A DNA stretch of 64,000 nucleotides. Origin: Synechococcus sp. PCC 7502 (GTDB taxonomy: Bacteria; Cyanobacteriota; Cyanobacteriia; Pseudanabaenales; Pseudanabaenaceae). A model generated the notes under the pieces. The model ran no database searches. It saw only the letters and a program-made list of their open reading frames with translations, and was not told where the DNA came from. This document shows positions 1 to 10,188 of the stretch, piece by piece. The stretch's first letter is position 1. Each line of letters starts with the position of its first letter. A program made the translations under genes and the position numbers. The stretch covers positions 774,394-838,393 of the forward strand of contig NC_019702.1 of assembly GCF_000317085.1 (NCBI RefSeq). The letters run 5' to 3'.

Positions 1-447
1 TCTAACCGATCGCCCCTGTGGAGAGGTGGAGGCGTTATATTTGGACCTAAGCCTAGGGATTTTGACATTAAGATGAATCGCAAGGAAAGACGCTTAGCCA
101 TAACCACTGCACTAGCAGGAAGAGCAAGCGATCTAGTAGTAGTTCAAGACTTTAATGGGCAACTACCAAAGCCAAAAACCAAAGATTTGGTAAATGCTCT
201 AAGTCGATGGGGTGCAGAGCCACGTAAAAGAACTCTTTTGATAACCGATCAAAAGCATGAAAACATTGAACTGTCTGCTCGCAACGTTAGAAACTTAGTT
301 TTAATTACAGCTGATCAGTTAAATATCTTTGATATAGTCAATGCTCACAAACTAATTGTCACAGCGACTGCCCTCGATAAAATTCACTCTATCTATTCAG
401 CTAAAGTCACAAATAACGTACAACAAGAGGTAGAAAGTCATGGGTAG
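1..447 (+). CDS. rplD: 50S ribosomal protein L4, 5'-truncated by window edge
   Basis: The frame is open from base 1 and the first ATG at 73 is internal. The 24 codons before it encode the conserved L4 segment containing [15 protein letters not shown], so the true start lies outside the window. L4 binds 23S rRNA and its loop lines the peptide exit tunnel. The remaining 148 codons contain MNRKERR and the globular C-terminal part. The gene overlaps rplW by 8 bp, as expected for the second gene of an S10 operon. Identification is secure; completeness cannot be judged. Confidence 0.95.
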   Translation, partial: SNRSPLWRGGGVIFGPKPRDFDIKMNRKERRLAITTALAGRASDLVVVQDFNGQLPKPKTKDLVNALSRWGAEPRKRTLLITDQKHENIELSARNVRNLVLITADQLNIFDIVNAHKLIVTATALDKIHSIYSAKVTNNVQQEVESHG

Positions 448-757
448 AAAGCTTCAAAAAGTTTTTGATCAAAGAAGACTGCCAGATGTGATCCGTCGTC
501 CCCTAATCAACGAAAAAGCTACACTTTTACTTGAAAATAATCAATACACCTTTGACGTTATTCCTGACGCCAATAAGATCGAAATCAAGGTGGCTGTTGA
601 AACTCTGTTTTCAGTAAAGGTCAAATCTGTAAATACTCACACCCTTCCTGCTAAAGCTAGACGTGTCGGTAAATTTGCTGGCAAACGACCTCAATACAAA
701 AGAGCGATCGTGACCCTTGCTCAAGGCGACAAAATAACTCTATTCCCAGACGTATAA
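440..757 (+). CDS. rplW: 50S ribosomal protein L23
   Basis: L23 sits at the polypeptide exit of the large subunit, where it docks trigger factor and SRP. At 105 residues it has family length, with the typical N-terminal [13 protein letters not shown] segment and the basic loop [16 protein letters not shown] before the last strands. The start overlaps the end of rplD by 8 bp, indicating translational coupling, and rplB follows 11 bp downstream. It lies at the standard S10-operon position between L4 and L2. Confidence 0.96.
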   Translation: MGRKLQKVFDQRRLPDVIRRPLINEKATLLLENNQYTFDVIPDANKIEIKVAVETLFSVKVKSVNTHTLPAKARRVGKFAGKRPQYKRAIVTLAQGDKITLFPDV

Positions 758-768
758 GGAAAAAATCA

Positions 769-1632
769 ATGGGCATCCGCATATACAAACCCTATACTCC
801 TAGCACCCGAGGGCTAACGGTATCCGACTTTAGCGAAATCACTAAATCAGAACCAGAAAAATCTCTAACCAAACATATTCACCGTGCGCAAGGACGTAAT
901 AACCGAGGAGTTATTACCAGTCGTCGCCGAGGTGGAGGTCATAAACGGCTCTATCGTATCATTGACTTTAAGCGCAACAAAACTAGTATCCCCGCCGAAG
1001 TTCTCGCCATTGAATATGATCCCAACCGTAATGCTCGTATTGCTTTAGTATCCTACGCAGATGGCGAAAAGCGATACATCCTTCATCCCAAAGGGCTACA
1101 AGTCGGAGCATCTATTCAATCTGGTGAATCTGCTCCCCTCGAAGTTGGGAATGCCTTGCCACTATTCAGTATTCCCCTAGGTACCATTGTTCATAATGTC
1201 GAACTGGTTCCTGGTAAAGGTGGGCAGTTGATTAGAGCTGCGGGTGGTGGTGCACAAATTGCCGCAAAAGAAGGTAACTTCGTTACGCTTAAACTCTCTT
1301 CTGGGGAAGTACGAATGATCCGAAGAGAATGTTACGCCACAATTGGACAGGTAGGTAATACCGAACAAAGTAACTTCACCTTGGGTAAGGCAGGGCGCAA
1401 TCGCTGGAAAAATCGCCGCCCAATGGTTCGTGGTTCAGCTATGAACCCTGTGGATCACCCCCATGGAGGTGGTGAAGGTTGTGCTCCAATCGGTCGTCCT
1501 GGACCAGTTACACCTTGGGGTAAACCAGCCCTAGGCTATAAGACTAGGAAGAAGAAAAAACTTAGTAGCTCATTGATTGTGCGTCGTCGCCGCAAGGGTT
1601 CCAAACGTGGTAAAGGAGGACGTAATGCTTAG
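769..1632 (+). CDS. rplB: 50S ribosomal protein L2
   Basis: L2 is a large-subunit protein next to the peptidyl-transferase centre, needed for subunit joining. The 287-residue product has the usual length. It shows [12 protein letters not shown] near residues 50-65 and the highly conserved HPHGGGEG motif around residue 230, followed by [13 protein letters not shown] and a Lys/Arg-rich tail. A GGAAAAA-type ribosome-binding site lies just upstream. The 60 bp to rpsS is one of the larger gaps inside the operon. Confidence 0.97.
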   Translation: MGIRIYKPYTPSTRGLTVSDFSEITKSEPEKSLTKHIHRAQGRNNRGVITSRRRGGGHKRLYRIIDFKRNKTSIPAEVLAIEYDPNRNARIALVSYADGEKRYILHPKGLQVGASIQSGESAPLEVGNALPLFSIPLGTIVHNVELVPGKGGQLIRAAGGGAQIAAKEGNFVTLKLSSGEVRMIRRECYATIGQVGNTEQSNFTLGKAGRNRWKNRRPMVRGSAMNPVDHPHGGGEGCAPIGRPGPVTPWGKPALGYKTRKKKKLSSSLIVRRRRKGSKRGKGGRNA

Positions 1633-1692
1633 TAGTTTTGACAAACTTTTTGACAAATTTATGATTTTTAATCAAGACTTGAGGATACTTTT

Positions 1693-1971
1693 ATGTCTCG
1701 TTCGTTAAAGAAAGGTCCATTTGTGGCTGATAGTCTCCTTACTAAAATTGAAAATCTCAATGCTAAGGGTGAAAAAACGGTAATTAAAACTTGGTCGAGA
1801 GCTTCTACGATCTTGCCTCAAATGATTGGACATACTATCGCTGTTCATAATGGGAAACAGCATGTTCCAGTCTTTGTAACAGAGCAAATGGTTGGACATA
1901 AACTCGGAGAGTTTTCCCTAACTCGTACATTTCGTGGTCACGCTAAAGGTGACAAAAAGGCAAGGAGATAA
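1693..1971 (+). CDS. rpsS: 30S ribosomal protein S19
   Basis: S19 is in the small-subunit head, where it pairs with S13 and contacts tRNA. The 92-residue product begins [13 protein letters not shown] and contains [15 protein letters not shown] and the C-terminal [13 protein letters not shown], all diagnostic. It is followed by rplV after only 5 bp. Length and order (L2-S19-L22-S3) match the bacterial S10 operon. Confidence 0.97.
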   Translation: MSRSLKKGPFVADSLLTKIENLNAKGEKTVIKTWSRASTILPQMIGHTIAVHNGKQHVPVFVTEQMVGHKLGEFSLTRTFRGHAKGDKKARR

Positions 1972-1976
1972 AATAT

Positions 1977-2333
1977 ATGATCTTATCTGAGAATGAAGTT
2001 CCAGCCATAGTTAAGTTTATACGGATGTCTCCCCACAAGGTAAGACGAGTACTCGATCAAATTCGCGGTCGTAGCTACAGAGAGGCTCTAATCATACTTG
2101 AGTTTATGCCATATCGAGCTTGCGAACCAATATTAAAACTTTTACGGTCTGCAGCGGCAAATGCTGAACATAATAATGGATTTGATCGGGCTAACCTTGT
2201 AGTTAGTCAGGCCTATGCAGACATGGGAAGTAGTCTAAAGCGGTTTAGACCTCGAGCACAGGGTAGAGCCTATCAAATTCTTAAGCCCACCTGTAGTATC
2301 ACCATCACAGTTAAACCAATGGAGGAATCATAA
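1977..2333 (+). CDS. rplV: 50S ribosomal protein L22
   Basis: L22 lines the exit tunnel with its long beta-hairpin. The 118-residue product shows [20 protein letters not shown] near the N-terminus, [13 protein letters not shown] in the centre and the hairpin segment [11 protein letters not shown] near the end. Spacing is 5 bp from rpsS and 2 bp to rpsC, so it is part of one transcript. Function is secure from sequence and position. Confidence 0.96.
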   Translation: MILSENEVPAIVKFIRMSPHKVRRVLDQIRGRSYREALIILEFMPYRACEPILKLLRSAAANAEHNNGFDRANLVVSQAYADMGSSLKRFRPRAQGRAYQILKPTCSITITVKPMEES

Positions 2334-2335
2334 CT

Positions 2336-3091
2336 ATGGGACAGAAAATTCATCCAACTGGTTTACGGCTTGGTATTGTCCAGCCTCATTTATCCAAATG
2401 GTTTGCTGATACTGATAGATACCCTATCTTAGCTGCAGAAGATTATGAAATTCGTCGTCATATCGAGAAAACCCTAAGTAGTGCCGGAATTTCCAGAATT
2501 CTAATTGATCGTAAAGCCGATCAAGCTGATATAGAAATTCGTACGGCTCGACCTGGTGTTGTGGTTGGAAGGCAGGGAACAGGTATAGACCAGCTTCGTA
2601 AAGGATTATTTGAATACCTAACTAAAGTAGGTAGTATTAAGAAGTCTGGTACCAGCCAAATTCGGATTAACGTTGTGGAAGTTGCTAAGGTTGATTCTGA
2701 AGCTCCTCTCATTGCTGAATATATTGCCCAACAATTGGAACGTCGCGTTTCCTTTCGTCGCATAGTCAGACAGGCAATTCAAAGAGCCCAACGAGCGGGA
2801 ATTGAAGGGATAAAAGTTCAAATTGGTGGTCGTCTTAATGGTGCTGAAATTGCTCGTAGCGAGTGGGTAAGAGAGGGGCGAGTACCCCTACATACTCTTC
2901 GCGCCGACATTGATTATTCCTATAAAACTGCCCAAACTATTTATGGAGTAATTGGAGTCAAGGTGTGGGTATTTAAAGGAGAAATTATTCCTGGAAGAGA
3001 GGAATCAACACTCCAACAGGAACAACCACGCCGCCGCCAGCAACGCCGTCGTACACAATTTGAAGATCGCTCAGGAGTTGGGGAGAGTTAA
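2336..3091 (+). CDS. rpsC: 30S ribosomal protein S3
   Basis: S3 forms part of the mRNA entry channel and helps unwind mRNA. The 251-residue product starts [13 protein letters not shown], has a KH-type RNA-binding segment [14 protein letters not shown] around residues 78-91 and the conserved [13 protein letters not shown] in the C-terminal domain. The tail is an Arg/Gln-rich low-complexity stretch (about residues 225-245), a variable region of the family. The gene starts 2 bp after rplV and ends 4 bp before rplP. Confidence 0.96.
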   Translation: MGQKIHPTGLRLGIVQPHLSKWFADTDRYPILAAEDYEIRRHIEKTLSSAGISRILIDRKADQADIEIRTARPGVVVGRQGTGIDQLRKGLFEYLTKVGSIKKSGTSQIRINVVEVAKVDSEAPLIAEYIAQQLERRVSFRRIVRQAIQRAQRAGIEGIKVQIGGRLNGAEIARSEWVREGRVPLHTLRADIDYSYKTAQTIYGVIGVKVWVFKGEIIPGREESTLQQEQPRRRQQRRRTQFEDRSGVGES

Positions 3092-3095
3092 TTTT

Positions 3096-3509
3096 ATGTT
3101 AAGTCCTAAACGTACTAAATTTCGTAAAACTCAAAGGGGTAGAATGTCTGGTCCCGCAACAAGGGGTGCCAACATTGACTTCGGAGACTTTGCTATGCAA
3201 GCTCTAGAACCAGCCTGGATTACATCTAGACAGATTGAATCTAGTCGTAGAGCCATGAATCGCTACATTAAAAGAGGTGGCAAGATTTGGATTCGGATAT
3301 TTCCAGATAAATCAGTTACCCAACGTCCAGCAGATACTCGTATGGGTTCTGGTAAGGGAGCCCCAGAATATTGGGTATGTGTAGTCAAACCCGGACGGAT
3401 TATGTTTGAAGTTGCTGGAGTGACTGAAGAAACTGCTAAAGAAGCTATACGTCTTGCTGCAGCCAAAATGCCTATAAAAACAAGATTCATTAAACGTGAG
3501 AAGGAGTAA
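3096..3509 (+). CDS. rplP: 50S ribosomal protein L16
   Basis: L16 organises the A-site region of the large subunit. I place the start at the ATG at 3096, giving 137 residues beginning [11 protein letters not shown], the universal L16 N-terminus. The frame is open further upstream only because it overlaps rpsC. The conserved [13 protein letters not shown] is present at about residues 78-90. rpmC follows after 4 bp. Confidence 0.96.
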   Translation: MLSPKRTKFRKTQRGRMSGPATRGANIDFGDFAMQALEPAWITSRQIESSRRAMNRYIKRGGKIWIRIFPDKSVTQRPADTRMGSGKGAPEYWVCVVKPGRIMFEVAGVTEETAKEAIRLAAAKMPIKTRFIKREKE

Positions 3510-3513
3510 ATAA

Positions 3514-3732
3514 ATGTCACTCCCCAAAATTGAAAAAATTCGGGAATTATCTGATGCTGAAATATCCACTGAGATTTTGGCAATTAAAAGAGAGTTATTT
3601 GAATTAAGACTAAAAAAGGCAACTCGTCAACCGTTTAAGCCTAGTGATTTTGGCTTTGCCAAGCATCGTTTAAGTCAACTATTAACTATCGAAAATCAAC
3701 GTAAACAAGCTGTGAATGGAGGGCAAAACTAA
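3514..3732 (+). CDS. rpmC: 50S ribosomal protein L29
   Basis: L29 is a small helical protein at the tunnel exit beside L23. The 72-residue product has the typical [20 protein letters not shown] helix followed by the KKATRQP segment. Its stop codon shares one base with the rpsQ start (TAATG), indicating tight translational coupling. Length and position are standard. Confidence 0.93.
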   Translation: MSLPKIEKIRELSDAEISTEILAIKRELFELRLKKATRQPFKPSDFGFAKHRLSQLLTIENQRKQAVNGGQN

Positions 3733-3980
3733 TGGCTATTAAAGAGAAAGTCGGACTAGTTGTTAGTAATAAGATGGATAAAACAGTAGTTGTGGCTGTA
3801 GAAAATCGTTCATCCCACGGCAAATATGGAAAAATTGTGGTTCAAACTCGTAGGTTTAAAGCCCATGATGAGCTTAATGCCTGCAAAGAAGGTGACCAAG
3901 TCCGTATTCAAGAAACTCGCCCACTCAGTCGTACTAAGCGTTGGCAAGTGGTTAATGTAATCAATTCCACATCTACTTGA
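3732..3980 (+). CDS. rpsQ: 30S ribosomal protein S17
   Basis: S17 is a primary 16S rRNA-binding protein with an OB fold. The 82-residue product contains the signature [13 protein letters not shown] near residues 14-26, HGKYGKIV, and the [10 protein letters not shown] motif near the C-terminus. It begins within the stop codon of rpmC, and 25 bp separate it from rplN. Identification is secure. Confidence 0.95.
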   Translation: MAIKEKVGLVVSNKMDKTVVVAVENRSSHGKYGKIVVQTRRFKAHDELNACKEGDQVRIQETRPLSRTKRWQVVNVINSTST

Positions 3981-4005
3981 TTTAAAGTTTATTTGATTAA
4001 AAGTC

Positions 4006-4374
4006 ATGATTCAACAAGAAAGTTACTTGAATGTAGCGGATAACAGTGGAGCTAAGAAGTTACTTTGTATCCGTGTCCTTGCTGGAGGAAGTCGTAAGTT
4101 TGCTGCGGTTGGAGATGTAATCATAGCAACTGTCAAGGATGCAACTCCTAATATGCCTGTTAAGAAGTCTGATGTGGTAAGAGCTGTGGTAGTTCGCACT
4201 AGGAATACAATTAGACGAGACTCGGGTATGAGCATCAGGTTTGATGATAATGCTGCTGTTATTATCAATGCTGAGGGTAATCCTAAAGGTACTCGCGTAT
4301 TTGGTCCCGTAGCTAGAGAGCTAAGGGATAAAAACTTTACCAAAATTATATCTCTGGCACCGGAGGTACTCTAA
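4006..4374 (+). CDS. rplN: 50S ribosomal protein L14
   Basis: L14 forms an inter-subunit bridge with 16S rRNA. The 122-residue product opens [18 protein letters not shown], the highly conserved L14 N-terminus, and contains [12 protein letters not shown] and FGPVARELR. The stop codon is followed immediately by the ATG of rplX with no gap. Length is exactly that of the bacterial family. Confidence 0.97.
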   Translation: MIQQESYLNVADNSGAKKLLCIRVLAGGSRKFAAVGDVIIATVKDATPNMPVKKSDVVRAVVVRTRNTIRRDSGMSIRFDDNAAVIINAEGNPKGTRVFGPVARELRDKNFTKIISLAPEVL

Positions 4375-4734
4375 ATGTCTAAAAAATTACCAACATATCA
4401 AGGCAACGCTACATCTTTCAAGATGCATGTTAAAAAAGGTGATACTGTTCAGATTATATCTGGAAGCTATAAGGGAAAAGTGGCAAAAATTCTAGCTGTC
4501 TTCCCTAAGACTAGTACTGTTTTAGTTGAAGGCGTAAACCTCAAAACAAAGCATGTCAAACCTCAAGGTGAGTCTCAACCAGGGGAAATCGTTACCCGAG
4601 AGTTCCCGATTCACAGTTCAAAAGTGATGGTGTATTCAGATAAGGAAAAATTAGCAAGTCGCATTGGCTATACAGTCACTGAAGCAGGCAAAAAGGTCAG
4701 AACTCTGAAAAGAACCAACGAAATTCTCAGTTAA
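4375..4734 (+). CDS. rplX: 50S ribosomal protein L24
   Basis: L24 is an assembly-initiating large-subunit protein. The 119-residue product carries the KOW RNA-binding motif ([19 protein letters not shown], about residues 21-39) and [14 protein letters not shown]. It starts directly after the rplN stop. The next gene is 88 bp away, one of the longest gaps inside this operon, and I see no clear terminator there. Confidence 0.95.
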   Translation: MSKKLPTYQGNATSFKMHVKKGDTVQIISGSYKGKVAKILAVFPKTSTVLVEGVNLKTKHVKPQGESQPGEIVTREFPIHSSKVMVYSDKEKLASRIGYTVTEAGKKVRTLKRTNEILS

Positions 4735-4822
4735 TTAAATTTCTGGATTAAATTACTGTTAAATTTCAATTTATTTTCCTGACCAAGACCAGGGTATCCA
4801 CTCAATTAGTTCATCAAAAGCA

Positions 4823-5377
4823 ATGTCAAATCGATTTAAAGATAGTTATTATAGCCAAGCTATACCAAAGTTGGTAGAGCAGTTTAAGTATACTAATGTA
4901 CATCAAGTACCTAAGTTTGAAAAAGTTGTTATTAATAGAGGCTTGGGGGAGGCAGCTCAAAATTCTAAGTCTTTAGAAGCATCTCTAGTTGAAATAGCTG
5001 CTATTGCTGGTCAAAAACCAGTAGTTACAAGAGCTAAAAAGGCGATCGCTGGCTTTAAAGTAAGACAAGGTGTTCCTGTTGGTATGATGGTGACCCTAAG
5101 ACGGGAACGGATGTACGCATTTTTAGATCGATTAATTAATTTTTCCTTACCTCGAATTCGTGACTTTCGTGGGGTTAGCCCTAAAAGTTTTGATGGTAGA
5201 GGTAACTATACTTTGGGTATACGCGAACAGCTAATCTTTCCAGAAATTAGCTATGACAGCATTGACCAAGTTAGAGGTTTAGATATTTCAATTATTACTA
5301 CAGCAAAGACAGATGAAGAGGGGCGAGCTTTGCTTAAGGCTATGGGTATGCCCTTTAGAGATCAAAAGGATCAATAG
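4823..5377 (+). CDS. rplE: 50S ribosomal protein L5
   Basis: L5 binds 5S rRNA and contacts the P-site tRNA. The 184-residue product has the family segments [13 protein letters not shown] (residues about 35-47), [19 protein letters not shown] and [19 protein letters not shown]. It is followed 9 bp later by rpsH, whose ribosome-binding site AGGAGG overlaps the rplE stop region. Identification is secure. Confidence 0.96.
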   Translation: MSNRFKDSYYSQAIPKLVEQFKYTNVHQVPKFEKVVINRGLGEAAQNSKSLEASLVEIAAIAGQKPVVTRAKKAIAGFKVRQGVPVGMMVTLRRERMYAFLDRLINFSLPRIRDFRGVSPKSFDGRGNYTLGIREQLIFPEISYDSIDQVRGLDISIITTAKTDEEGRALLKAMGMPFRDQKDQ

Positions 5378-5386
5378 GAGGTAAAG

Positions 5387-5788
5387 ATGGCAACTAATGA
5401 TACTATTTCCGACATGCTTACAAGGATTCGTAACGCAACTAGTGCTAAGAACCAAGTTACAGCAATTCCTGCAACTAAAATGACTCAGAGTATTGCGCAG
5501 GTATTAAGACAAGAGGGCTATATCAGTGATTTTGAGGAAATTGGCGAAGGCATAGATCGACGTTTAATGCTTTCCCTAAAATATAAGGGTAAAAATCGCC
5601 AGCCGATTATAACTATGCTTAAAAGGGTTAGTCGTCCTGGTTTACGAGTTTATTCTAATCACAAGGATTTACCGAAGGTTTTAGGAGGAATTGGTATTGC
5701 CATTGTGTCAACGTCCAAGGGAATCATGACTGATCGCGAAGCCCGTAAGCAAGGTGTAGGTGGAGAAATACTCTGCTTTGTTTATTAA
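5387..5788 (+). CDS. rpsH: 30S ribosomal protein S8
   Basis: S8 is a primary 16S rRNA-binding protein and, in enterobacteria, the translational repressor of the spc operon. The 133-residue product begins with [13 protein letters not shown] and ends with the conserved [10 protein letters not shown] motif. It has a strong AGGAGG ribosome-binding site. No rpsN (S14) lies between L5 and S8, the usual cyanobacterial arrangement, with S14 encoded elsewhere. Confidence 0.96.
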   Translation: MATNDTISDMLTRIRNATSAKNQVTAIPATKMTQSIAQVLRQEGYISDFEEIGEGIDRRLMLSLKYKGKNRQPIITMLKRVSRPGLRVYSNHKDLPKVLGGIGIAIVSTSKGIMTDREARKQGVGGEILCFVY

Positions 5789-5818
5789 TTTTAGTTTACT
5801 GAATTAGGAGTATCACTT

Positions 5819-6358
5819 ATGTCCAGAATTGGCAAGCGCCCAATCAATATTCCCCCTAAAGTTAGCGTGGCGATCGCAGGTCAAGATGTTACCGTCAAAG
5901 GGGCTAAAGGGGAGTTACATCGCACATTATCTCCCAAAATTGAAATAGTTCAGGATGGTAATAACTTACAGGTAAATCGTCGTGATGATTCAAGATCAGC
6001 AAGACAGCTACACGGTTTATCTCGTACGCTTGTGGCTAATATGATTGAGGGAGTCTCTAATGGCTTTCAGACTCGCCTAGAGATTCAAGGTGTGGGTTAT
6101 CGTGCTCAGGTACAAGGTACCACACTAGTTTTAAATGTTGGTTATAGTATTCCAGTGCAGATTAATCCTCCTTCTGGCATTGATATTAAAGTCGAAGGAA
6201 CTACCAACGTTATTGTCAGTGGTATTAATAAAGAAGTAGTTGGTAATGTCGCTGCCCAAATTCGCTCAGTCCGACCACCTGAAGTTTATAAAGGTAAAGG
6301 TATCCGCTATGCAGGTGAGGTTGTCCGTCGTAAAGCTGGCAAGACTGGGAAGAAGTAA
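5819..6358 (+). CDS. rplF: 50S ribosomal protein L6
   Basis: L6 is a two-domain protein near the factor-binding site of the large subunit. The 179-residue product begins MSRIGKRPINIPP, contains GVYSRAQ-like segment GVGYRAQVQG in the second domain and ends with KGKGIRYAGE and a basic tail. The start is preceded by an AGGAG ribosome-binding site. It is part of the same co-directional run, 30 bp after rpsH. Confidence 0.96.
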   Translation: MSRIGKRPINIPPKVSVAIAGQDVTVKGAKGELHRTLSPKIEIVQDGNNLQVNRRDDSRSARQLHGLSRTLVANMIEGVSNGFQTRLEIQGVGYRAQVQGTTLVLNVGYSIPVQINPPSGIDIKVEGTTNVIVSGINKEVVGNVAAQIRSVRPPEVYKGKGIRYAGEVVRRKAGKTGKK

Positions 6359-6394
6359 GTGAAATTAATATAATAATTTTGAGACGTTAAGGAT

Positions 6395-6757
6395 ATGAAA
6401 ACAAGTCATAAAGAGGCTACTCGTAGTAGACATAAGCGGATAAGACGGAAGCTTTCTGGCACTCCAGAGCGTCCTCGCTTATCAGTTTTTCGCTCAAACA
6501 AACATATAGTTGTGCAGATAATTGATGATGCCAATCAACATACTCTTGTTGCAGCATCTACCTTAGAGTCGGAGCTAAAAACTAGTCTAAGTTCCACCGC
6601 AAATTGTGAAGCCTCTGCTAAGGTGGGAGAGTTAATTGCCCAACGAGCGATCGCTAAAGGAATATCTCAAGTTGTATTTGATCGTGGCGGCAATCTTTAC
6701 CACGGACGTATAGAAGCATTGGCTGAAGCAGCACGGGCATCGGGACTAGTTTTTTAG
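6395..6757 (+). CDS. rplR: 50S ribosomal protein L18
   Basis: L18 binds 5S rRNA together with L5. The 120-residue product has a basic N-terminus ([20 protein letters not shown]), the central [12 protein letters not shown] strand and the C-terminal [19 protein letters not shown] signature (shown within 20 residues). Spacing to rpsE is 80 bp of AT-rich sequence holding short repeats of TTGAATTAGTTAAAT type. Confidence 0.95.
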   Translation: MKTSHKEATRSRHKRIRRKLSGTPERPRLSVFRSNKHIVVQIIDDANQHTLVAASTLESELKTSLSSTANCEASAKVGELIAQRAIAKGISQVVFDRGGNLYHGRIEALAEAARASGLVF

Positions 6758-6837
6758 TATCCTGTGAAGGTAAATAAACAGTAAGTAATTAGTTAAATTG
6801 AATCAGTAAATTGAATTAGTTAAATTGGTAAAGTAAA

Positions 6838-7464
6838 GTGGCAGAACGTAAAAATAAAGACAGTCGTAATAGCAGTCCTAGAGATGCTGGCACTCCAGAG
6901 GGTGGACGCGAAGATAAGCGTGGTAAAGGTAAGCGCGGCGAAACCAAAAAAGCCAATGATCGTAATGCTCGTGGGGAAAAAGAGTCCGAGTGGCAAGAGC
7001 GTGTTGTGCAAATCCGTCGTGTAACCAAGGTAGTAAAAGGTGGTAAAAAGCTTAGCTTTAGGGCGATCGTCATTGTTGGTAATGAAAAGGGACAAGTCGG
7101 TGTTGGTGTTGGCAAAGCCAGCGATGTAATTGGTGCCGTTAAAAAAGGCGTTGCCGATGGCAAGAAACACTTGATTGAAGTACCCATCACTAAATCTAAT
7201 TCGATTCCCCATCCCAGTCATGGAGTTGGGGGTGGCGCTCAAGTTATGATTCGTCCTGCCTCGGCTGGTACTGGAGTAATTGCTGGTGGTGCGGTCAGGA
7301 CTGTTTTAGAACTAGCTGGGGTAAAAAATATTCTTGCTAAGCAACTAGGTTCTGGTAATCCATTGAATAATGCTCGTGCTGCGATCAATGCTTTGTCCAC
7401 ATTACGGACTTTTAGTGAAGTTGCCAAGGCTAGAGATTTAACGCTAGAAAATTTATATACTTAA
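6838..7464 (+). CDS. rpsE: 30S ribosomal protein S5 with long charged N-terminal extension
   Basis: S5 acts in decoding fidelity and with S3/S4 at the mRNA entry. The product is 208 residues from a GTG start. Residues 1-50 or so are a highly charged Lys/Glu/Arg/Gly-rich extension, making it longer than the approximately 170 residues usual for S5. The conserved body starts at [13 protein letters not shown] and contains the [13 protein letters not shown]-type segment and [17 protein letters not shown]. No ATG in frame suits a shorter S5, so the GTG start is preferred. Confidence 0.94.
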   Translation: MAERKNKDSRNSSPRDAGTPEGGREDKRGKGKRGETKKANDRNARGEKESEWQERVVQIRRVTKVVKGGKKLSFRAIVIVGNEKGQVGVGVGKASDVIGAVKKGVADGKKHLIEVPITKSNSIPHPSHGVGGGAQVMIRPASAGTGVIAGGAVRTVLELAGVKNILAKQLGSGNPLNNARAAINALSTLRTFSEVAKARDLTLENLYT

Positions 7465-7483
7465 TTAACATACTTAAACGGTT

Positions 7484-7927
7484 ATGAAATTAGAAGATTT
7501 AAAACCACAAGCAGGCTCACAGCATCGTAAGCGCAGAGTTGGAAGAGGTATTGCTGCTGGGCAGGGTGCAAGTTGTGGTGTGGGAATGCGGGGACAAAAA
7601 TCTCGATCTGGAAGACCAACCAGACCAGGATTTGAAGGTGGTCAAATTCCTTTGTATAGACGGATTCCTAAGCTTAAGCATTTTACGGTAATTAATAAGC
7701 GTGAATATACTCTTATCAATATTGCCAAACTTGAGCAACTAGCTCCTAACTCTGAGGTGTCCCTAGAGTCGCTAATTGCATCGGGAATTATTACTCAAAA
7801 TGACGGTGACTTAAAAGTTCTAGGAAATGGGGATATATCTATTCCCTTAACAGTTCATGCCAGTGCTTTTTCCGCAAGTGCTAAAGCCAAGATTGAAGCC
7901 GCAGGTGGAACTTGTGTTTTAGTTTAG
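7484..7927 (+). CDS. rplO: 50S ribosomal protein L15
   Basis: L15 is a late-assembly large-subunit protein. The 147-residue product starts [20 protein letters not shown] and has the glycine-rich extended region [13 protein letters not shown] followed by [14 protein letters not shown], typical of L15. The C-terminal domain ends in [15 protein letters not shown]. It precedes secY by 75 bp, as in most bacterial spc operons. Confidence 0.96.
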   Translation: MKLEDLKPQAGSQHRKRRVGRGIAAGQGASCGVGMRGQKSRSGRPTRPGFEGGQIPLYRRIPKLKHFTVINKREYTLINIAKLEQLAPNSEVSLESLIASGIITQNDGDLKVLGNGDISIPLTVHASAFSASAKAKIEAAGGTCVLV

Positions 7928-8002
7928 TATGATTAGATATAACTAATTTACTTTTTTACACTGGTTTTTATCTTGGTTTTATATTCAGAGGTAGGCTAAA
8001 TA

Positions 8003-9307
8003 ATGGTAGTCAGTAAAGGGAAAGCACCTTCTGCTCAAGAAACATTTATGCAAATGGCTCAAGCAAGTGGCTTAAGAGGTCGCCTGCTTGTAACTATAGG
8101 TATGCTAATTTTGGTAAGGTTAGGGATATTTTTGCCTCTTCCGGGTATTAATAGGGCGATCTTTGCTGAAGCTGTTAAGAATAACTCCGTAGTCAATTTT
8201 CTAGATATTTTCTCTGGAGGGGGATTGTCGGCTTTGGGTATTTTTGCCTTAGGAATTATTCCTTATATTAATGCCTCAATTATTATGCAGTTAATGACCA
8301 CTGCCCTGCCAACTCTGGAAAATCTTCAGAAAAATGAAGGAGAGGCAGGAAGAAGAAAAATATCTCAATATACAAGATATGTGGCGTTGGGCTGGGCATT
8401 ATTGCAGAGTTTTGGTATATCTATTTGGGTGCAGGGGACTGGTGCAGTTGTAAATCCAGGTATTGGATTTTCCCTTGAGACTATGGTTGCTTTAACAGCT
8501 GGTTCTATGTTTGTAATGTGGGCAGGCGAACTGGTTACGGAAAGAGGAGTTGGTAATGGTGCTTCTCTGCTAATATTTGTGAGTATTGTTTCTGGGTTAC
8601 CGCGATCCCTTGGCAGCACGATCGCCCTTGCTCAGGCAGATAGTTCTAGGGTTGGTGGTGTTCTCCTTTTATTATCAATCTTCTTAGTAATGATTGTATG
8701 TATCGTCTTTGTCCAAGAGGGTACCCGCAGAATTCCAATTATTTCCGCCCGTAGGCAGGTGGGGAGAAAGCTATATCGTGAGCAGTCTAGTTACTTACCC
8801 TTGAAGTTGAATCAGGGTGGAGTTATGCCAATTATCTTTGCTTCATCGGTTTTAATCCTGCCTTCTTTTATAGGGCAAACCTTTGCTAGTAACCAGATTG
8901 TTGCCTCAGTGACTAGTTTTCTCGCCCCTAATACTTGGGGATATGTTTTATTCTATCTAGTCCTAATTCTAGGGTTTAGCTATTTTTACTCTTCTTTAAT
9001 TGTTAACCCTGTGGACATGTCCCAGAACTTGAAAAAGATGGGTTCAAGCGTGCCAGGAATTCGTCCAGGTACTGCCACTTCTACTTATTTAACTAAAGTT
9101 TTGAATCGTTTAACTTTGCTGGGGGCGATCTTCTTGGGTGCGGTGGCAATTATTCCTACGGCGGTTGAAAGGGCGACAGGTGTGGCAACCTTTAGTGGGA
9201 TTGGGGCAACGACATTATTGATTTTGGTGGGTGTGGCGATCGAGACTTCCAAGCAAATTCAAACCTATGTGATTTCTCAAAAGTATGAGGGTATGGTTAA
9301 ACAATGA
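8003..9307 (+). CDS. secY: Preprotein translocase subunit SecY
   Basis: SecY is the channel subunit of the SecYEG translocon in the plasma membrane (and in thylakoids of cyanobacteria). The 434-residue protein has ten predictable hydrophobic segments. It also shows ERGVGNGASLLIF, the cytoplasmic-loop segment RRIPIISARRQVG, the LPLKLNQGGVMPIIFASS region and PGIRPGTATSTYL. The final four bases overlap the adk start (ATGA), so SecY and Adk are translationally coupled. Length matches the family. Confidence 0.97.
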   Translation: MVVSKGKAPSAQETFMQMAQASGLRGRLLVTIGMLILVRLGIFLPLPGINRAIFAEAVKNNSVVNFLDIFSGGGLSALGIFALGIIPYINASIIMQLMTTALPTLENLQKNEGEAGRRKISQYTRYVALGWALLQSFGISIWVQGTGAVVNPGIGFSLETMVALTAGSMFVMWAGELVTERGVGNGASLLIFVSIVSGLPRSLGSTIALAQADSSRVGGVLLLLSIFLVMIVCIVFVQEGTRRIPIISARRQVGRKLYREQSSYLPLKLNQGGVMPIIFASSVLILPSFIGQTFASNQIVASVTSFLAPNTWGYVLFYLVLILGFSYFYSSLIVNPVDMSQNLKKMGSSVPGIRPGTATSTYLTKVLNRLTLLGAIFLGAVAIIPTAVERATGVATFSGIGATTLLILVGVAIETSKQIQTYVISQKYEGMVKQ

Positions 9308-9885
9308 GTGTTTTAAACAACCCAATTAGAGTAATTTTAATGGGTCCTCCTGGTGCTGGGAAAGGAACTCAAGGAGAGATACTAGCAGCATTATGGCAAG
9401 TACCTCGAATTGCGCCAGGTGATATTTTTCGAGCAGAGATTAAGGCTGAGACTGAATTAGGACTTAAAGTTAAGGCTTTTAGTGATTCTGGTAAGCTCGT
9501 TCCCGATGAAACTGTGATTGAACTTATGCGATCGCGGCTTAATCAACCTGACACAAGTTCTGGCTGGATATTAGACGGATTTCCTCGAACTGTTGTCCAA
9601 GCTGAGTCCCTTGATATGTTACTAGCAGAGATGTCTCAAGTTTATGATTATGTGATCAATTTAGAGGTACCTGATCACATTTTAATTGAGAGGCTCTTAC
9701 TTCGAGCTAAACAGGATGGCAGAGTTGATGACACGGAAGATGTGATTAAAAATAGGCTTCAGGAATACTATGCAAAAACTAAACCTTTACTGGATTTTTA
9801 TGGTCAAAGGGTTATAGTTATTGATGGAACCCCAGTTCTTAGTGAAGTCACCAAAGATATTCAAAATAAGCTAGGCTCACTATAA
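9304..9885 (+). CDS. adk: Adenylate kinase
   Basis: Converts ATP plus AMP to two ADP. The 193-residue enzyme has the P-loop GPPGAGKGT at residues 14-22, the AMP-site motif DGFPRT around residues 97-102 and the LID-region QDGRVDD. The LID is short and without the four-cysteine zinc site, the short form usual in cyanobacteria. It starts inside the secY stop codon. Placement after secY and before infA is the standard spc-operon order. Confidence 0.96.
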   Translation: MSVLNNPIRVILMGPPGAGKGTQGEILAALWQVPRIAPGDIFRAEIKAETELGLKVKAFSDSGKLVPDETVIELMRSRLNQPDTSSGWILDGFPRTVVQAESLDMLLAEMSQVYDYVINLEVPDHILIERLLLRAKQDGRVDDTEDVIKNRLQEYYAKTKPLLDFYGQRVIVIDGTPVLSEVTKDIQNKLGSL

Positions 9886-9922
9886 ATTAGTATATTCATT
9901 CATATATTCGGAGAAAGATTTT

Positions 9923-10171
9923 TTGTCTAAAGAAGATTCAATTGAAATGGAAGGTACTGTGACTGAGTCACTGCCTAACGCTATGTTTAGGGTGGATTTA
10001 GATAATGGTTTTAATGTCTTGGCTCATATTTCTGGCAAGATTCGTCGTAACTATATTAAAATCCTGCCTGGTGATCGGGTTAAAGTTGAGTTAACCCCCT
10101 ATGATTTAACTAAAGGTCGAATTACCTATCGACTAAGAAATCAAGGGGGAGGAACTAAAAAGGGTATATAG
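9923..10171 (+). CDS. infA: Translation initiation factor IF-1
   Basis: IF-1 is an OB-fold protein that occupies the A site during initiation. The 82-residue product contains [18 protein letters not shown] and [18 protein letters not shown], nearly invariant in the family. The start is a TTG with GGAGAAAG upstream; the family N-terminus MSKED aligns exactly there. The tail GGGTKKGI is a few residues longer than usual. It is the last gene of the ribosomal run here: rpmJ, rpsM, rpsK and rpoA do not follow. Confidence 0.95.
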   Translation: MSKEDSIEMEGTVTESLPNAMFRVDLDNGFNVLAHISGKIRRNYIKILPGDRVKVELTPYDLTKGRITYRLRNQGGGTKKGI

Positions 10172-10188
10172 ATAATCTGACACTCAAC

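Noticed and set aside
1177-1368. Minus-strand reading frames inside ribosomal and other genes
   Set aside because: They are antisense shadows of strongly conserved genes, with no ribosome-binding sites or family resemblance.
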